DNA from: Clostridia bacterium
GTDB taxonomy: Bacteria; Bacillota; Clostridia; Christensenellales; Aristaeellaceae
DNA: 64,000 nucleotides
Reading direction: 5' to 3'
NCBI GenBank assembly: GCA_017936765.1
Contig: JAGBEX010000014.1
Location: 1 to 64,000 of the forward strand
Shown here: piece after piece, positions 1 through 8,439 of the stretch
Layout: every line of letters starts with the position of its first letter
Numbering within the stretch: the stretch's first letter is position 1
Position numbers and translations under genes: made by a program
The notes under the pieces: model-generated
Databases searched by the model: none
What the model saw: only the letters and a program-made list of their open reading frames with translations
What the model was told of the DNA's origin: nothing

Positions 1-1
1 C

Positions 2-1936
2 TTCCTGGACAGCCTTGCCACACTGAACCTGCCCGGCGACGGTATCGGCCTTCGTTACCATTGCGGTCTGTTCCGCCAGCAGTTCAAAAATGAGCTGCAG
101 CACGAAATGCCGGATACCTGGCTCTCAGATGATTGCTGGACAGTGCGCACGGAGAAAACCTATCCCGTGGAGCTGGCAGGCAAAACCTACAACGCAAGGC
201 TGCATCAGCTGTCCGTGACCGGCTATGAGGGCCGCACCAACATGCTTAACTTATTCGATCTGGACAGCATCGACGAGGCCATCATCTCCGAAGGCATCGC
301 CTTTGACAAGGGGCAGATCGACAAGAACCTGACCCTGTTCCTCTATCCGGATGATTCCGATGAAGCCGGCCGCATGCTGCGCATTTACCAGCAGTACCTG
401 ATGGTCAGCGCAGGCGCACAGATGATCCTGGAGGAGTGCGTGCAGCGCGGTTGCAACTATCATAATCTCGCCGACTATGCCGCCATCCAGATCAACGATA
501 CCCATCCCAGCATGGTGATTCCGGAGCTCATCCGTCTGCTGGAAAAGCAGGGCATCGCATTTGATGAAGCCGTTGAAATCGTAACCAACACCTGCGCCTA
601 CACCAACCACACCATCTTGGCCGAAGCGCTGGAAAAGTGGCCGCGCAGCTACCTGGATAAGATCGTGCCCCAGCTGATGCCCATCATCGAAAAGCTGGAT
701 AAGATCGCCCGCAACCGCACCAATGATGAATCCACCGCCATCATCGACCAGTGGAACACCGTGCACATGGCGCACATGGATATTCATTTTTCCCACAGCG
801 TCAACGGCGTTGCAGCGCTGCACAGTCAGATCCTGAAGGACAGCGAGCTGAAGCACTTCAGTGCACTGTATCCTCAGAAATTCAACAACAAGACCAACGG
901 CATCACCTTCCGTCGCTGGCTGCTCAAGTGCAATCCCGAACTGGCAGGCCTGATCGAAGAACACATCGGCAGCGGCTTCAAGAAGGACGCGTCCGAGCTT
1001 GAGAAGCTGCTGGCCTTCACCAATGATATCCCCTTCCTGGAGCGCTTCGCCGCCATCAAGCTGGAAAACAAGGCCGTACTTGCCGAATGGCTGCACAAAA
1101 ACCAGGGTATCACCATCAACCCCATGGCCATGTTCTCCATTCAGTCCAAGCGCCTGCATGAATACAAGCGCCAGCAGCTGAACCTGCTGTTCCTGATTCA
1201 TCTGTATCTGGAAATCAAGGCCGGTCATAAGCCCGCAGTGCCCCTCGTGAGCATCTTCGGCGCAAAGGCCGCCCCGGCGTACGTAATCGCCAAGGACATC
1301 ATCCATGCCCTGCGTGTCCTGTCCAGGGTAATTGAAAATGATCCCCAGGTTGCTCCCTGGCTGCAGGTGGTATTCGTAGAGAATTACAACGTGACCGCCG
1401 CAGAGAAGATGATTCCCGCCTGCGATCTGTCCGAGCAGATCAGTCTGGCCAGCAAGGAAGCCAGCGGCACCGGCAACATGAAGTTCATGCTCAACGGTGC
1501 AGTGACCCTCGGCACCATGGACGGCGCAAACGTAGAAATCGCCCAGCAGGTGGGCGGAGAGAACATCTATATCTTCGGCGCCAGCTCCAATCAGGTGATC
1601 CACCGCTACGAAAAGGGCGATTATTGCGCCCGGGAATGGGTAGAGGCCGATCCCAACCTCAAGCGCGCCATTTCTTTCCTGACCGGCGAAGAGATGCTGA
1701 AGTACGGTCAGGCAGAAAACCTGAAGCGCTTGCAGAACGAACTGGTAAACAAGGACTGGTTCCAGACCCTGCCGGATTTCAACGCCTATGTAGTGCGCAA
1801 GCAGCAGGCCATGGCCGATTATGCCTGTGATCCCATCGGCTGGCTGAAGAAGTGCCTTACAAACACCGCCAAGGCCGGTTTCTTCTCCTCCGACAGAACC
1901 ATCGCAGAATACAACCGAGATATCTGGAAACTGTAA
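2..1936 (+). CDS. glgP: Glycogen/starch phosphorylase, 5' end cut by window
   Basis: Family GT35, PLP-dependent. It removes glucose from the ends of glycogen or maltodextrin as glucose-1-phosphate in the cytoplasm. The open frame runs in from the window edge (frame starting at base 2), so the first ATG at 107 is internal; 644 residues are visible and roughly 150-180 N-terminal ones are missing. The PLP-lysine context GTGNMKF is intact, with the lysine codon at 1481-1483, as is the downstream segment GTMDGANVE. The gene ends just before a strong terminator, so it is the last gene of its unit. It complements the glg synthesis operon at 28.8-35.2 kb and the maltodextrin operon that follows. Identification is secure. 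Confidence 0.96.
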   Translation, partial: FLDSLATLNLPGDGIGLRYHCGLFRQQFKNELQHEMPDTWLSDDCWTVRTEKTYPVELAGKTYNARLHQLSVTGYEGRTNMLNLFDLDSIDEAIISEGIAFDKGQIDKNLTLFLYPDDSDEAGRMLRIYQQYLMVSAGAQMILEECVQRGCNYHNLADYAAIQINDTHPSMVIPELIRLLEKQGIAFDEAVEIVTNTCAYTNHTILAEALEKWPRSYLDKIVPQLMPIIEKLDKIARNRTNDESTAIIDQWNTVHMAHMDIHFSHSVNGVAALHSQILKDSELKHFSALYPQKFNNKTNGITFRRWLLKCNPELAGLIEEHIGSGFKKDASELEKLLAFTNDIPFLERFAAIKLENKAVLAEWLHKNQGITINPMAMFSIQSKRLHEYKRQQLNLLFLIHLYLEIKAGHKPAVPLVSIFGAKAAPAYVIAKDIIHALRVLSRVIENDPQVAPWLQVVFVENYNVTAAEKMIPACDLSEQISLASKEASGTGNMKFMLNGAVTLGTMDGANVEIAQQVGGENIYIFGASSNQVIHRYEKGDYCAREWVEADPNLKRAISFLTGEEMLKYGQAENLKRLQNELVNKDWFQTLPDFNAYVVRKQQAMADYACDPIGWLKKCLTNTAKAGFFSSDRTIAEYNRDIWKL

Positions 1937-1943
1937 GCCAATT

Positions 1944-1987
1944 AAACCCATGAAGCTGCCGGAATGCAGGTATCTTCATGGGTTTTT
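1944..1987 (+). terminator. Intrinsic terminator of glgP
   Basis: A 12-bp inverted repeat (AAACCCATGAAG with CTTCATGGGTTT) starts 8 bases after the stop codon and ends in a run of T. Confidence 0.9.
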
Positions 1988-2054
1988 GGCATTTCCCCTG
2001 CCTGATTTCTACAGGATGTGTTATAATGAGTATACTAAAAGCATTGGAGTACAC

Positions 2055-2147
2055 ATGAACAACAGAGAAATCGTATCCTGTTTTTTCACCAATGGATACA
2101 CCTTGCAGAATTACGATTTCAGATTCATAAAACCGTTATTTGAGTAG
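2055..2147 (+). pseudogene. 30-codon 5' remnant of an unidentified gene
   Basis: A GGAG ribosome site precedes an ATG at 2055, and a TATAAT-like box lies at about 2022. Only 30 codons follow before TAG at 2145. Good initiation signals on a very short product suggest a gene head left after a rearrangement. The stop falls inside the first copy of a 17-bp direct repeat. The product is not recognised, and a real micro-protein cannot be excluded. Confidence 0.3.
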
Positions 2148-2154
2148 CATAAAA
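2138..2154. repeat. 17-bp direct repeat, copy 1
   Basis: ATTTGAGTAGCATAAAA is repeated identically at 2183-2199, with 28 bases between the copies. Only two copies exist, between a gene head remnant and a truncated regulator. It may mark a recombination scar. Confidence 0.5.
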
Positions 2155-2182
2155 GTATTTTTTTCAGTTGCAAATCAGTTGC

Positions 2183-2199
2183 ATTTGAGTAGCATAAAA
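2183..2199. repeat. 17-bp direct repeat, copy 2
   Basis: Identical to 2138-2154. The short gap between the copies contains its own small repeat (CAGTTGCA twice). Confidence 0.5.
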
Positions 2200-2213
2200 A
2201 TATCACGGCGTAA

Positions 2214-2250
2214 AAAATCAGGGAGACAGGTGTGTAACCTGCTCCCTGAT
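2214..2250 (-). terminator. Terminator of the BTAD remnant
   Basis: Read on the minus strand, ATCAGGGAG/CTCCCTGAT with an inner CAGG/CCTG stem is followed by TTTTTTA. It lies just past the stop of the minus-strand gene ending at 2255. Confidence 0.85.
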
Positions 2251-2254
2251 ACGA

Positions 2255-2734
2255 TTAAAACCTTGCCTGAAGTGCTTCTTTTTGCTCGTCGCTCAAATAC
2301 TGTTCAGCCTGCTTGTAGTGAATGCGCGCAACGCTCTTATTTCCCTGATCCAGAATGGCATTGATCAAACTATAGTGGAGATCACCATCATGACCGTCGA
2401 TTGCCAGTGCTTCGACGGCAATCCTCTGAATCTCAAAATACTCACGCTGACTGTTCAGCAGGTCGATGTACTTCTTCAGGTACTGAATATAGCGGTTCTG
2501 ATAGTAAGTCGCCTTGGGCAGCAGCCAGGAGTTGGTTTCATGGCTTGCCAGCAGTCCACCTTTGTATAGGTTGATCAAGCCCTCGTACAGACGCTTCTTA
2601 CTTTCCGTCTTGGCAGATGCTTCAATGCGTTTGCATGCCCCTTCAAGCCGGTCAACGTCCGTATAGATCGTGTAGGCAGGATTCAATATGAATGTGCCAT
2701 CAGCATCTCTATAGCTATCCTCATAATTAGAGTG
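2255..2734 (-). pseudogene. Truncated regulator keeping only the bacterial transcriptional activator domain
   Basis: The frame encodes the helical BTAD repeat domain found in SARP- and LuxR/MalT-like regulators (motifs LYKGGLLASHET, WLLPKATYYQNRY). The longest start-initiated frame begins at a TTG at 2686, but homologous-looking sequence continues upstream in frame to a stop at 2735-2737. The N-terminal winged-helix DNA-binding domain expected before BTAD is absent; this position is instead occupied by the LacI promoter region. I read it as a 5'-deleted pseudogene that still has its terminator. A stand-alone BTAD protein is possible but unlikely. Confidence 0.7.
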
Positions 2735-2778
2735 TTACATAAGCAAAAACAAATAGTGTTATTCTGTAAATTTGCGTA

Positions 2779-2807
2779 TTGACAAAATGGTCAAATATCC
2801 ATATAAT
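2779..2807 (+). promoter_or_regulatory. Consensus sigma-A promoter of the lacI/maltodextrin operon
   Basis: TTGACA at 2779-2784, 17-bp spacer, TATAAT at 2802-2807. Both hexamers match the consensus perfectly. The predicted start of transcription (about 2814) coincides with the first base of the operator. Confidence 0.9.
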
Positions 2808-2813
2808 TTTACC

Positions 2814-2829
2814 ATGCAAGCGCTTGCAT
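2814..2829. promoter_or_regulatory. LacI-family operator O1
   Basis: Perfect 16-bp palindrome ATGCAAGCGCTTGCAT with the central CG typical of LacI-family operators. It covers the predicted transcription start, so the repressor encoded next probably represses its own operon by blocking RNA polymerase. A second copy lies at 7126-7141. Confidence 0.88.
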
Positions 2830-2892
2830 AACGAGCGCATTACGATGCAATAAGCCAATATGATAGATCAATATACGAAAGTAGGTATTGCA

Positions 2893-3891
2893 GTGGCAGC
2901 TACTTTGCAGGATGTGGCGCATCTGGCCGGAGTGAATCCATCTACCGTGTCCCGTGTGCTGAACGGAAAAAGTGTTATTTCTCCAGAAACGAGAGAGCGT
3001 GTTTTGGCGGCAATCGAGAAATTGGATTATCATCCCAATTCTCTTGCGCGCAGCCTGGCAAGTGGTCAGGCTGGTGCTATCGGTGTTGTGCTTGATGCAC
3101 AGGATGTGGGAGCCTTCCAGAACCCGTTCTTCTCTGCCAGCCAGTTTGCTATTGAGCAGTACGCCCAAGATCAGGGCTACCATGTGATGGTTGCCAATGG
3201 CGGCAGAAAATCTGGCAATGCAGTGGAACGTCTGGTGCTTGAACGCAAGGTGGATGGTCTGATTATGCCGCCCTCTACCGGACATCCGGAACTGCTGAAG
3301 AAGCTGATCCACTTCCCGTATGTCTTTCTTGGCCAGCCGGATGAAAACGGTGATGACTACAACTGGGTGGACATCGACAATGAATATGGTGCCTTGATTG
3401 CAGTTGAGCATCTGGTGTCCAAGGGATATCGCCGGATTGCTTATCTGGGTGGCTCTCAGCGGTCTGATGCAGGCTTTATCATGCGTCGTCAGAAAGGCTA
3501 TTTGAAGGGTATCCCAGAGGGAGAACTCCATTGGCTGCTTGCGACGGATGGCACCCCGGAAAATGCTTATGAGGTCGCCATGGCGTGTCTGCAAGGCGAG
3601 CAGCACCCCGACGCTTTCCTGCTGGATGACAACATGGCTGGTATTGGCCTGATCAAGGCTTGCCGCGAATTGGGACTGTCCATCCCGCAGGATATAGGCG
3701 CAGTGACGTTCAACAACTTCCCGATGGCCGCGTACACAGATCCGCCGCTGACTGCGATCGACATCAATACTGGACTTCTCGGTACGGAAACAGCGCAGAT
3801 GCTGTTTGAATGTATGAAGGAAGCGGAGGCTGGTCATCACAAACTGATCAAGCCATCCCTGATTGAGCGGGAGTCCACCCAGAAAAAATGA
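2893..3891 (+). CDS. LacI-family transcriptional regulator of maltodextrin use
   Basis: Binds the palindromic operators in this operon and probably releases them when a maltodextrin is present. The N-terminal helix-turn-helix is clear (TLQDVAHLAGVNPSTVSRVL), with the hinge helix region NSLARSLAS after it and a periplasmic-binding-protein-like effector domain filling the rest; 332 residues is normal for the family. I chose the GTG at 2893, preceded by AGTAGG, because LacI proteins start right before the HTH. An in-frame ATG at 2860 has no ribosome site. The stop is followed directly by the ribosome site of the GH13 gene, so the regulator is the first gene of the operon. The sugar effector is inferred from the neighbours. 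Confidence 0.93.
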   Translation: MAATLQDVAHLAGVNPSTVSRVLNGKSVISPETRERVLAAIEKLDYHPNSLARSLASGQAGAIGVVLDAQDVGAFQNPFFSASQFAIEQYAQDQGYHVMVANGGRKSGNAVERLVLERKVDGLIMPPSTGHPELLKKLIHFPYVFLGQPDENGDDYNWVDIDNEYGALIAVEHLVSKGYRRIAYLGGSQRSDAGFIMRRQKGYLKGIPEGELHWLLATDGTPENAYEVAMACLQGEQHPDAFLLDDNMAGIGLIKACRELGLSIPQDIGAVTFNNFPMAAYTDPPLTAIDINTGLLGTETAQMLFECMKEAEAGHHKLIKPSLIERESTQKK

Positions 3892-3904
3892 AGGAGGTGC
3901 GCTG

Positions 3905-5584
3905 GTGAACCAACTGGCCGTTGTCCATCAAGGAAGAGGAATCGATTGCTTTGCGCTTGATGCACATACCTTCCGGATACGGCTGCGTTGTGCAGCAGGC
4001 GACTTTGATCGGGTCGAGCTGTGCTATGCCCTGAACAAGTATGAGTGGCATATGGGGCAGCAAAGAACGCCCATGCAGCGCTGGGGAAGCGACGGAATCA
4101 CCGACTACTACACCTACGATCTGCAAGGAAAGGAAACGCGAATAGCTTATATCTTCATTCTGCATCGTGGAAAAAGAAAATGGTACCTCAGCGAGGAGGG
4201 CGTCAGCAAGGATTACGACTTTTCTAAAGGGTATTACACCTTCTTCCAGTACCCTTATGTGCATGACTGTGACATTCATCATACGATTTCCTGGGCGGAT
4301 CGGGCAGTCATCTATCAGATATTCCCGGAACGTTTCGCCATCGGTATCCCTGGCAAAGAATACATCACTGCTGCATGGGATAAAAAACCTACGCCGAAGG
4401 ACTACTATGGCGGCGATCTTCCCGGCATTGAGCAGCACCTGGACTATCTGACTGATTTGGGCGTCAACTGCATTTACATGACTCCTGTCAATCCGGCAAA
4501 GAGCAACCACAAGTACAACATCATGGATTATGATGACGTGGATCGGGACTTTGGCGGGAAAGAGGCGTTGATCAGCCTTGTCCATACTGCGCACCAGCGT
4601 GGCATGAAGGTGATGCTGGACGGCGTTTATAACCATTGCTCATGGGAAACGCCCATGTTCCAGGATGTGATCAAGAAAGGAAAAGCATCGACCTATTGGG
4701 ATTGGTTCTTTGTGGATGGAGATAACGTTGATCTGAAGCATCCGAACTACCTCATGTTTGCTGCCTGTCCGGATATGCCCAAGCTCAACACCGGATGTCC
4801 GGCGGTGATCGAATACTTCTGCGGCCTCGCAGCCAAGTGGACGAAGGAATACGGCATTGACGGCTGGCGGCTGGATGTGATGGACGAGATCAGCTATGAG
4901 TTTCTCCGGGCATTCAGAAAGGCTGTTAAGGCAGTCAATCCGGATGCGGTGATCCTTGGAGAAGCCTGGCATGAGCCAGCGGTCTGGCTCCGTGGAGATC
5001 AGCTGGACAGCGTGATGAACTACGGGTTGACGAAAGCCCTGATGGATTATCTTGTAGAGCGCAAGCTGGACGCATCCGGTATGGCGTCCCGGCTGATGCG
5101 TCTGTACATGAGAACTACTTCCATGTCTGCCCGCATGATGCTGAATCTGATGGGCAGTCATGATACCCATCGGTTCCTGACGCTGTTGAATGGCGACAAA
5201 GCACGTCTCAAGCTCGCTTTCGCCATCATGTTCTTCTATGTCGGGATGCCTTGCATCTATTATGGTGATGAGGTTGGCATGGAAGGCGGATACGATCCCG
5301 GCTGCCGAGGTGGTTTCCCCTGGGACAGTACGAAATGGGATCATGAACTAAGGAAGGCCGTTCAGCAGCTATGTCTGCTGAAAACAAGCGGAAAACTCTC
5401 CGGTGATGAGATTCAGATCCAGTCAATGGGTGATGCGCTGGTTATCAGCAGAAAGCACTCGCAGCTGATCGTCAACGGAACAGATCAGCCCATTCAACTG
5501 GATATCAAGGGTATAACGCATCATCTGGATGCGTGTACATACGTTGTGAACTCATTTGAACAGCGAAAGGAGAGTATCCCGTGA
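3905..5584 (+). CDS. Cytoplasmic GH13 neopullulanase/maltogenic amylase-like enzyme
   Basis: Hydrolyses imported maltodextrins or cyclodextrins. The first ~120 residues look like the CBM34-type domain of neopullulanases (GH13_20 group). The catalytic barrel follows: GWRLDVMDE carries the nucleophile Asp, GEAWHE the acid/base Glu and MGSHDTHR the third carboxylate. No signal peptide is present. The start is the GTG at 3905, placed 7 bases after a full AAGGAGG; in-frame ATG codons further upstream lie inside lacI. The end overlaps the next gene by 4 bases (GTGA), which shows translational coupling. Pullulanase versus cyclomaltodextrinase specificity cannot be decided from sequence. Confidence 0.92.
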   Translation: MNQLAVVHQGRGIDCFALDAHTFRIRLRCAAGDFDRVELCYALNKYEWHMGQQRTPMQRWGSDGITDYYTYDLQGKETRIAYIFILHRGKRKWYLSEEGVSKDYDFSKGYYTFFQYPYVHDCDIHHTISWADRAVIYQIFPERFAIGIPGKEYITAAWDKKPTPKDYYGGDLPGIEQHLDYLTDLGVNCIYMTPVNPAKSNHKYNIMDYDDVDRDFGGKEALISLVHTAHQRGMKVMLDGVYNHCSWETPMFQDVIKKGKASTYWDWFFVDGDNVDLKHPNYLMFAACPDMPKLNTGCPAVIEYFCGLAAKWTKEYGIDGWRLDVMDEISYEFLRAFRKAVKAVNPDAVILGEAWHEPAVWLRGDQLDSVMNYGLTKALMDYLVERKLDASGMASRLMRLYMRTTSMSARMMLNLMGSHDTHRFLTLLNGDKARLKLAFAIMFFYVGMPCIYYGDEVGMEGGYDPGCRGGFPWDSTKWDHELRKAVQQLCLLKTSGKLSGDEIQIQSMGDALVISRKHSQLIVNGTDQPIQLDIKGITHHLDACTYVVNSFEQRKESIP

Positions 5585-7047
5585 AGAGAACAGTTTCTTT
5601 GATCCTGAGCATCATGATGCTTCTGTGGTGCCTGCCCATTGCCTCTGCTGAAAGCGACATGTATAAGCGAGTTACGGCCCGTTTTACAGGCCAGCTTGAG
5701 CAGGGCGTGACCATCAAGGTGCTGGAAAATGCTACAGCCATTGAGCTGGGGTATGCGGATGAGCTGATTGCGGCTTTCAACGCAGCCTATGCAGACAAAG
5801 GAATCCGCGCTGAACTGATGGACATTGACCAGTACAGCGATCTGGCGACTGACGGCCCTTACGGCTATGGCCCGGACGTGTGGTATCAGGCGAATGACAT
5901 CCTGATGAAGTACGCCACCAAGCAGCATCTGCTGCCGCTGCCGGTGTATGGACTGGAAAGCTGGGAGCTCATCCCTGAAAATGCCTGGAACGCCTACAAG
6001 ATGACCATGTATGATGAGGACTTCTACTGCGGCATTCCCCTGAATGTTCAGAGCGGTATGATGTTCTACATCGAGTCCATGCTGCCTGACAACTGGGAGA
6101 CCGAATGGGACATCAATCAGAATGGTACGCCTGATTTCTTCGAGACCTACACGGCGCTGTATGCACTCAGTGCTGACATCCAGCAGAACGGCGGCAAAAC
6201 CAAGTACGGCTATCTGGATGATCTGGTGGACGTGTACTTCTGTGTGGGCTATATGCTCTCCGGCGGTGCGTATGTCTTTGGTGACAACAACACCGATCCC
6301 GCTGACATTGGCTTGAATAAGGGCGATGCGGCCAAGGGCGCGAACATGCTGCGCCAGTGGGCCGACCTGATGAACAACACAGAAGTCCTGGACGGCGCAT
6401 TTGCTTCCGCAGCCTATGGCTATCTGGCAGATGGTACCATGCTGTGCACTGTGACCACTCCTGACGTGCGTGCCATGTTCATCCGTGCGATGGTCAATAC
6501 CGGCAAGTGGACGAAGGAAGAAGCTGAAGCTGATCTGAAGATGATCAATGTGCCCCGTCTGCCTGTGTCTCTTGACCTGACTGCTGACAACTGGCAGGAT
6601 ACCATCACCCAGATGGACACTCTCACCATGCAGACCAAGATGATGGGCGGCATCAATGGCTATGGCATCTCTGCCTATACCAAGTGCCCCAATGCCAGCC
6701 TTGCGTTCATTCAGTTCGCGGCCAGCTATGAACAGATCATTGCCCGCAACAAGGCGCTGGGTATCAGCCCTGCCCGCAGCGATGCAGCTGAAACCATCGG
6801 CGCAACTGACCCCAATGTGGCGCTGATCTTCAGCAATCTGGATACTGGCTATATCGACGTAATGCCGGCGATCAATGAGGTGGCTCAGATCTGGACGCCT
6901 GGGCAGAGTTTCCTGATCGACCTGTGTACGGATGCTTTCCGTGCAGAGCGCGGCGAAGAAGAGCTGTATGCTGACCTGGAAGATATTCAGAAGGGTCTTG
7001 ACCGCATGGTGCAACAGATTCTGGACGCCATCTTTACCTTGTCATAA
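5581..7047 (+). CDS. Secreted sugar-binding protein of a maltose-type ABC importer
   Basis: The 488-residue solute-binding protein (extracellular family 1 type) should deliver maltodextrin to the two permeases encoded next. It begins at a GTG overlapping the previous stop, after AAAGGAG. The signal peptide MKRTVSLILSIMMLLWC ends with a signal peptidase I-like ASA-ES site. There is no proper lipobox (the only early Cys is in LLWC), which is odd for a Gram-positive binding protein. Around residues 178-189 the segment DINQNGTPDFFE has the spacing of an EF-hand-type calcium loop. The substrate is inferred from the operon. Confidence 0.88.
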   Translation: MKRTVSLILSIMMLLWCLPIASAESDMYKRVTARFTGQLEQGVTIKVLENATAIELGYADELIAAFNAAYADKGIRAELMDIDQYSDLATDGPYGYGPDVWYQANDILMKYATKQHLLPLPVYGLESWELIPENAWNAYKMTMYDEDFYCGIPLNVQSGMMFYIESMLPDNWETEWDINQNGTPDFFETYTALYALSADIQQNGGKTKYGYLDDLVDVYFCVGYMLSGGAYVFGDNNTDPADIGLNKGDAAKGANMLRQWADLMNNTEVLDGAFASAAYGYLADGTMLCTVTTPDVRAMFIRAMVNTGKWTKEEAEADLKMINVPRLPVSLDLTADNWQDTITQMDTLTMQTKMMGGINGYGISAYTKCPNASLAFIQFAASYEQIIARNKALGISPARSDAAETIGATDPNVALIFSNLDTGYIDVMPAINEVAQIWTPGQSFLIDLCTDAFRAERGEEELYADLEDIQKGLDRMVQQILDAIFTLS

Positions 7048-7065
7048 AGAACGGGAGGTATCCCC

Positions 7066-8439
7066 ATGGCGCAGGCCCGTTTGAAAGAAACCCAAGCGAA
7101 AGAAAACATATTTTTTTACCGACTCATGCAAGCGCTTGCAAAGATCTGGAAAGCACCGTGGCAGGTGAAAGCATCCGTACTCGTCATGGGTCTGGGGCAG
7201 ATCTGCTATGGCCAGATCATCAAGGGCTTGATCTACCTTGCTTGCCTGGCGGGGCTGATCTGGTACTTTGTAACAACCGGCGCAGCGGACTTCATCGGCT
7301 TCTTTACCCTTGGTACGCAGCAGGAAGACCTGTGGCTGGGGATTCCGGGTGACAACTCCATGAACATGCTGATTCTTGGCATCTTTGCCATCGTGATCGG
7401 TCTGTTCGGAATTCTTCTGTGGATCACCAACATGAAGGATTGCCTGTTCACCGCCGAGGAAGTCAAGGCTGGACGCAAGCCCCGCAGCTTCAGGGAAACC
7501 TTGAGACACATGGCTGACGATAAGTTCCATGTGACTGCACTGACGCTCCCGATGGTAGGCGTAACCATCTTCTCCGTGCTGCCCATTGTATTCATGATTC
7601 TGATCGCCTTCACCAACCTCGGCGGCGATGTGGTCTATCCGAAGCTGGCAGACTGGTCGTTTGATGCATGGAGCAAGCTGCTGAATGTTGATAAGCTGTC
7701 CGGCACCTTCGGCAAAATCCTTTCATGGAATGTGCTGTGGGCGATCTCGACAACGCTGATCAACTTCTTGGGGGGGCTTGGCCTGGCGCTGCTGCTGAAC
7801 AAACCCAATGTCAAGGGAAAGAAGATCTGGCGAGCGTTTCCCATCCTGGCATATGCCATTCCCGGATTCATCAGTATGCTGGGCTTCAAGTTCATGTTTT
7901 CGCAGTCTGGCCCGATCAACAGCATGCTGACTTCTGCGGGTCACGACGCGATCTTCTTCCTGACCAATGATGCATCCGCAAAATGGTGGGCAAGAGGAAT
8001 CGGCCTGTTTGTGAATGCTTGGATTGCGATCCCGTCTCTGATGCTGATGATGACCGGATACCTGGGCAACATCAACACGGATATGTACGAGGCCGCAGAA
8101 CTGGACGGCGCAAGCAAGTTCCAGCAGTTCCGGAAGATTACGCTGCCCTTCGTCATTTTCTCGACCACACCGGTGCTGATTGGCCAGTTCGTGGGCAACT
8201 TCAACAACTTCGGTATCTTCTTCTTCATGCGCAGCGGTGTGATTTCCAATTACGGCGATTACTTCCTTGCGTCGGATACCGACCTGTTGATCAACTGGCT
8301 GTACAACCTGTCTGTGGATAACAATTACTACTCCGTGGGCGCAGCGATCAGCCTGATCATCTTCATGATCACGTCCACCGTTTCGCTGGCTGTGTACGTC
8401 CGCTCCAACGCTTATAAGCAGGAGGATACGTATCAATGA
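7066..8439 (+). CDS. Maltose-type ABC permease, MalF-like
   Basis: Inner-membrane subunit of the maltodextrin importer, 457 residues with several hydrophobic helices. The EAA loop that docks on the ATPase reads EAAELDGASKFQQFRKITLP, near residue 345. Like MalF it has extra N-terminal membrane segments before the permease core. The ribosome site is GGGAGG ahead of the ATG. A copy of the LacI operator lies within codons 21-26. The gene overlaps the next by ATGA. No malK/msmK-type ATPase gene is in the cluster. Confidence 0.93.
   Translation: MAQARLKETQAKENIFFYRLMQALAKIWKAPWQVKASVLVMGLGQICYGQIIKGLIYLACLAGLIWYFVTTGAADFIGFFTLGTQQEDLWLGIPGDNSMNMLILGIFAIVIGLFGILLWITNMKDCLFTAEEVKAGRKPRSFRETLRHMADDKFHVTALTLPMVGVTIFSVLPIVFMILIAFTNLGGDVVYPKLADWSFDAWSKLLNVDKLSGTFGKILSWNVLWAISTTLINFLGGLGLALLLNKPNVKGKKIWRAFPILAYAIPGFISMLGFKFMFSQSGPINSMLTSAGHDAIFFLTNDASAKWWARGIGLFVNAWIAIPSLMLMMTGYLGNINTDMYEAAELDGASKFQQFRKITLPFVIFSTTPVLIGQFVGNFNNFGIFFFMRSGVISNYGDYFLASDTDLLINWLYNLSVDNNYYSVGAAISLIIFMITSTVSLAVYVRSNAYKQEDTYQ
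7126..7141. promoter_or_regulatory. LacI-family operator O2, intragenic
   Basis: ATGCAAGCGCTTGCAA differs from the promoter operator at 2814-2829 only in the last base. It lies inside the coding sequence of the first permease, 4.3 kb downstream of O1. It could act as a roadblock or as an auxiliary operator for DNA looping. Confidence 0.75.

Noticed and set aside
1720-1735. AAGCGCTTGCAG in glgP as a third LacI operator
   Set aside because: Only one half-site matches; the left half lacks the TGCA arm of the palindrome.
2138-2199. Two 17-bp repeats as a minimal CRISPR array
   Set aside because: Only two short copies with a 28-base gap, no cas genes nearby, and the first copy overlaps the end of a gene fragment.
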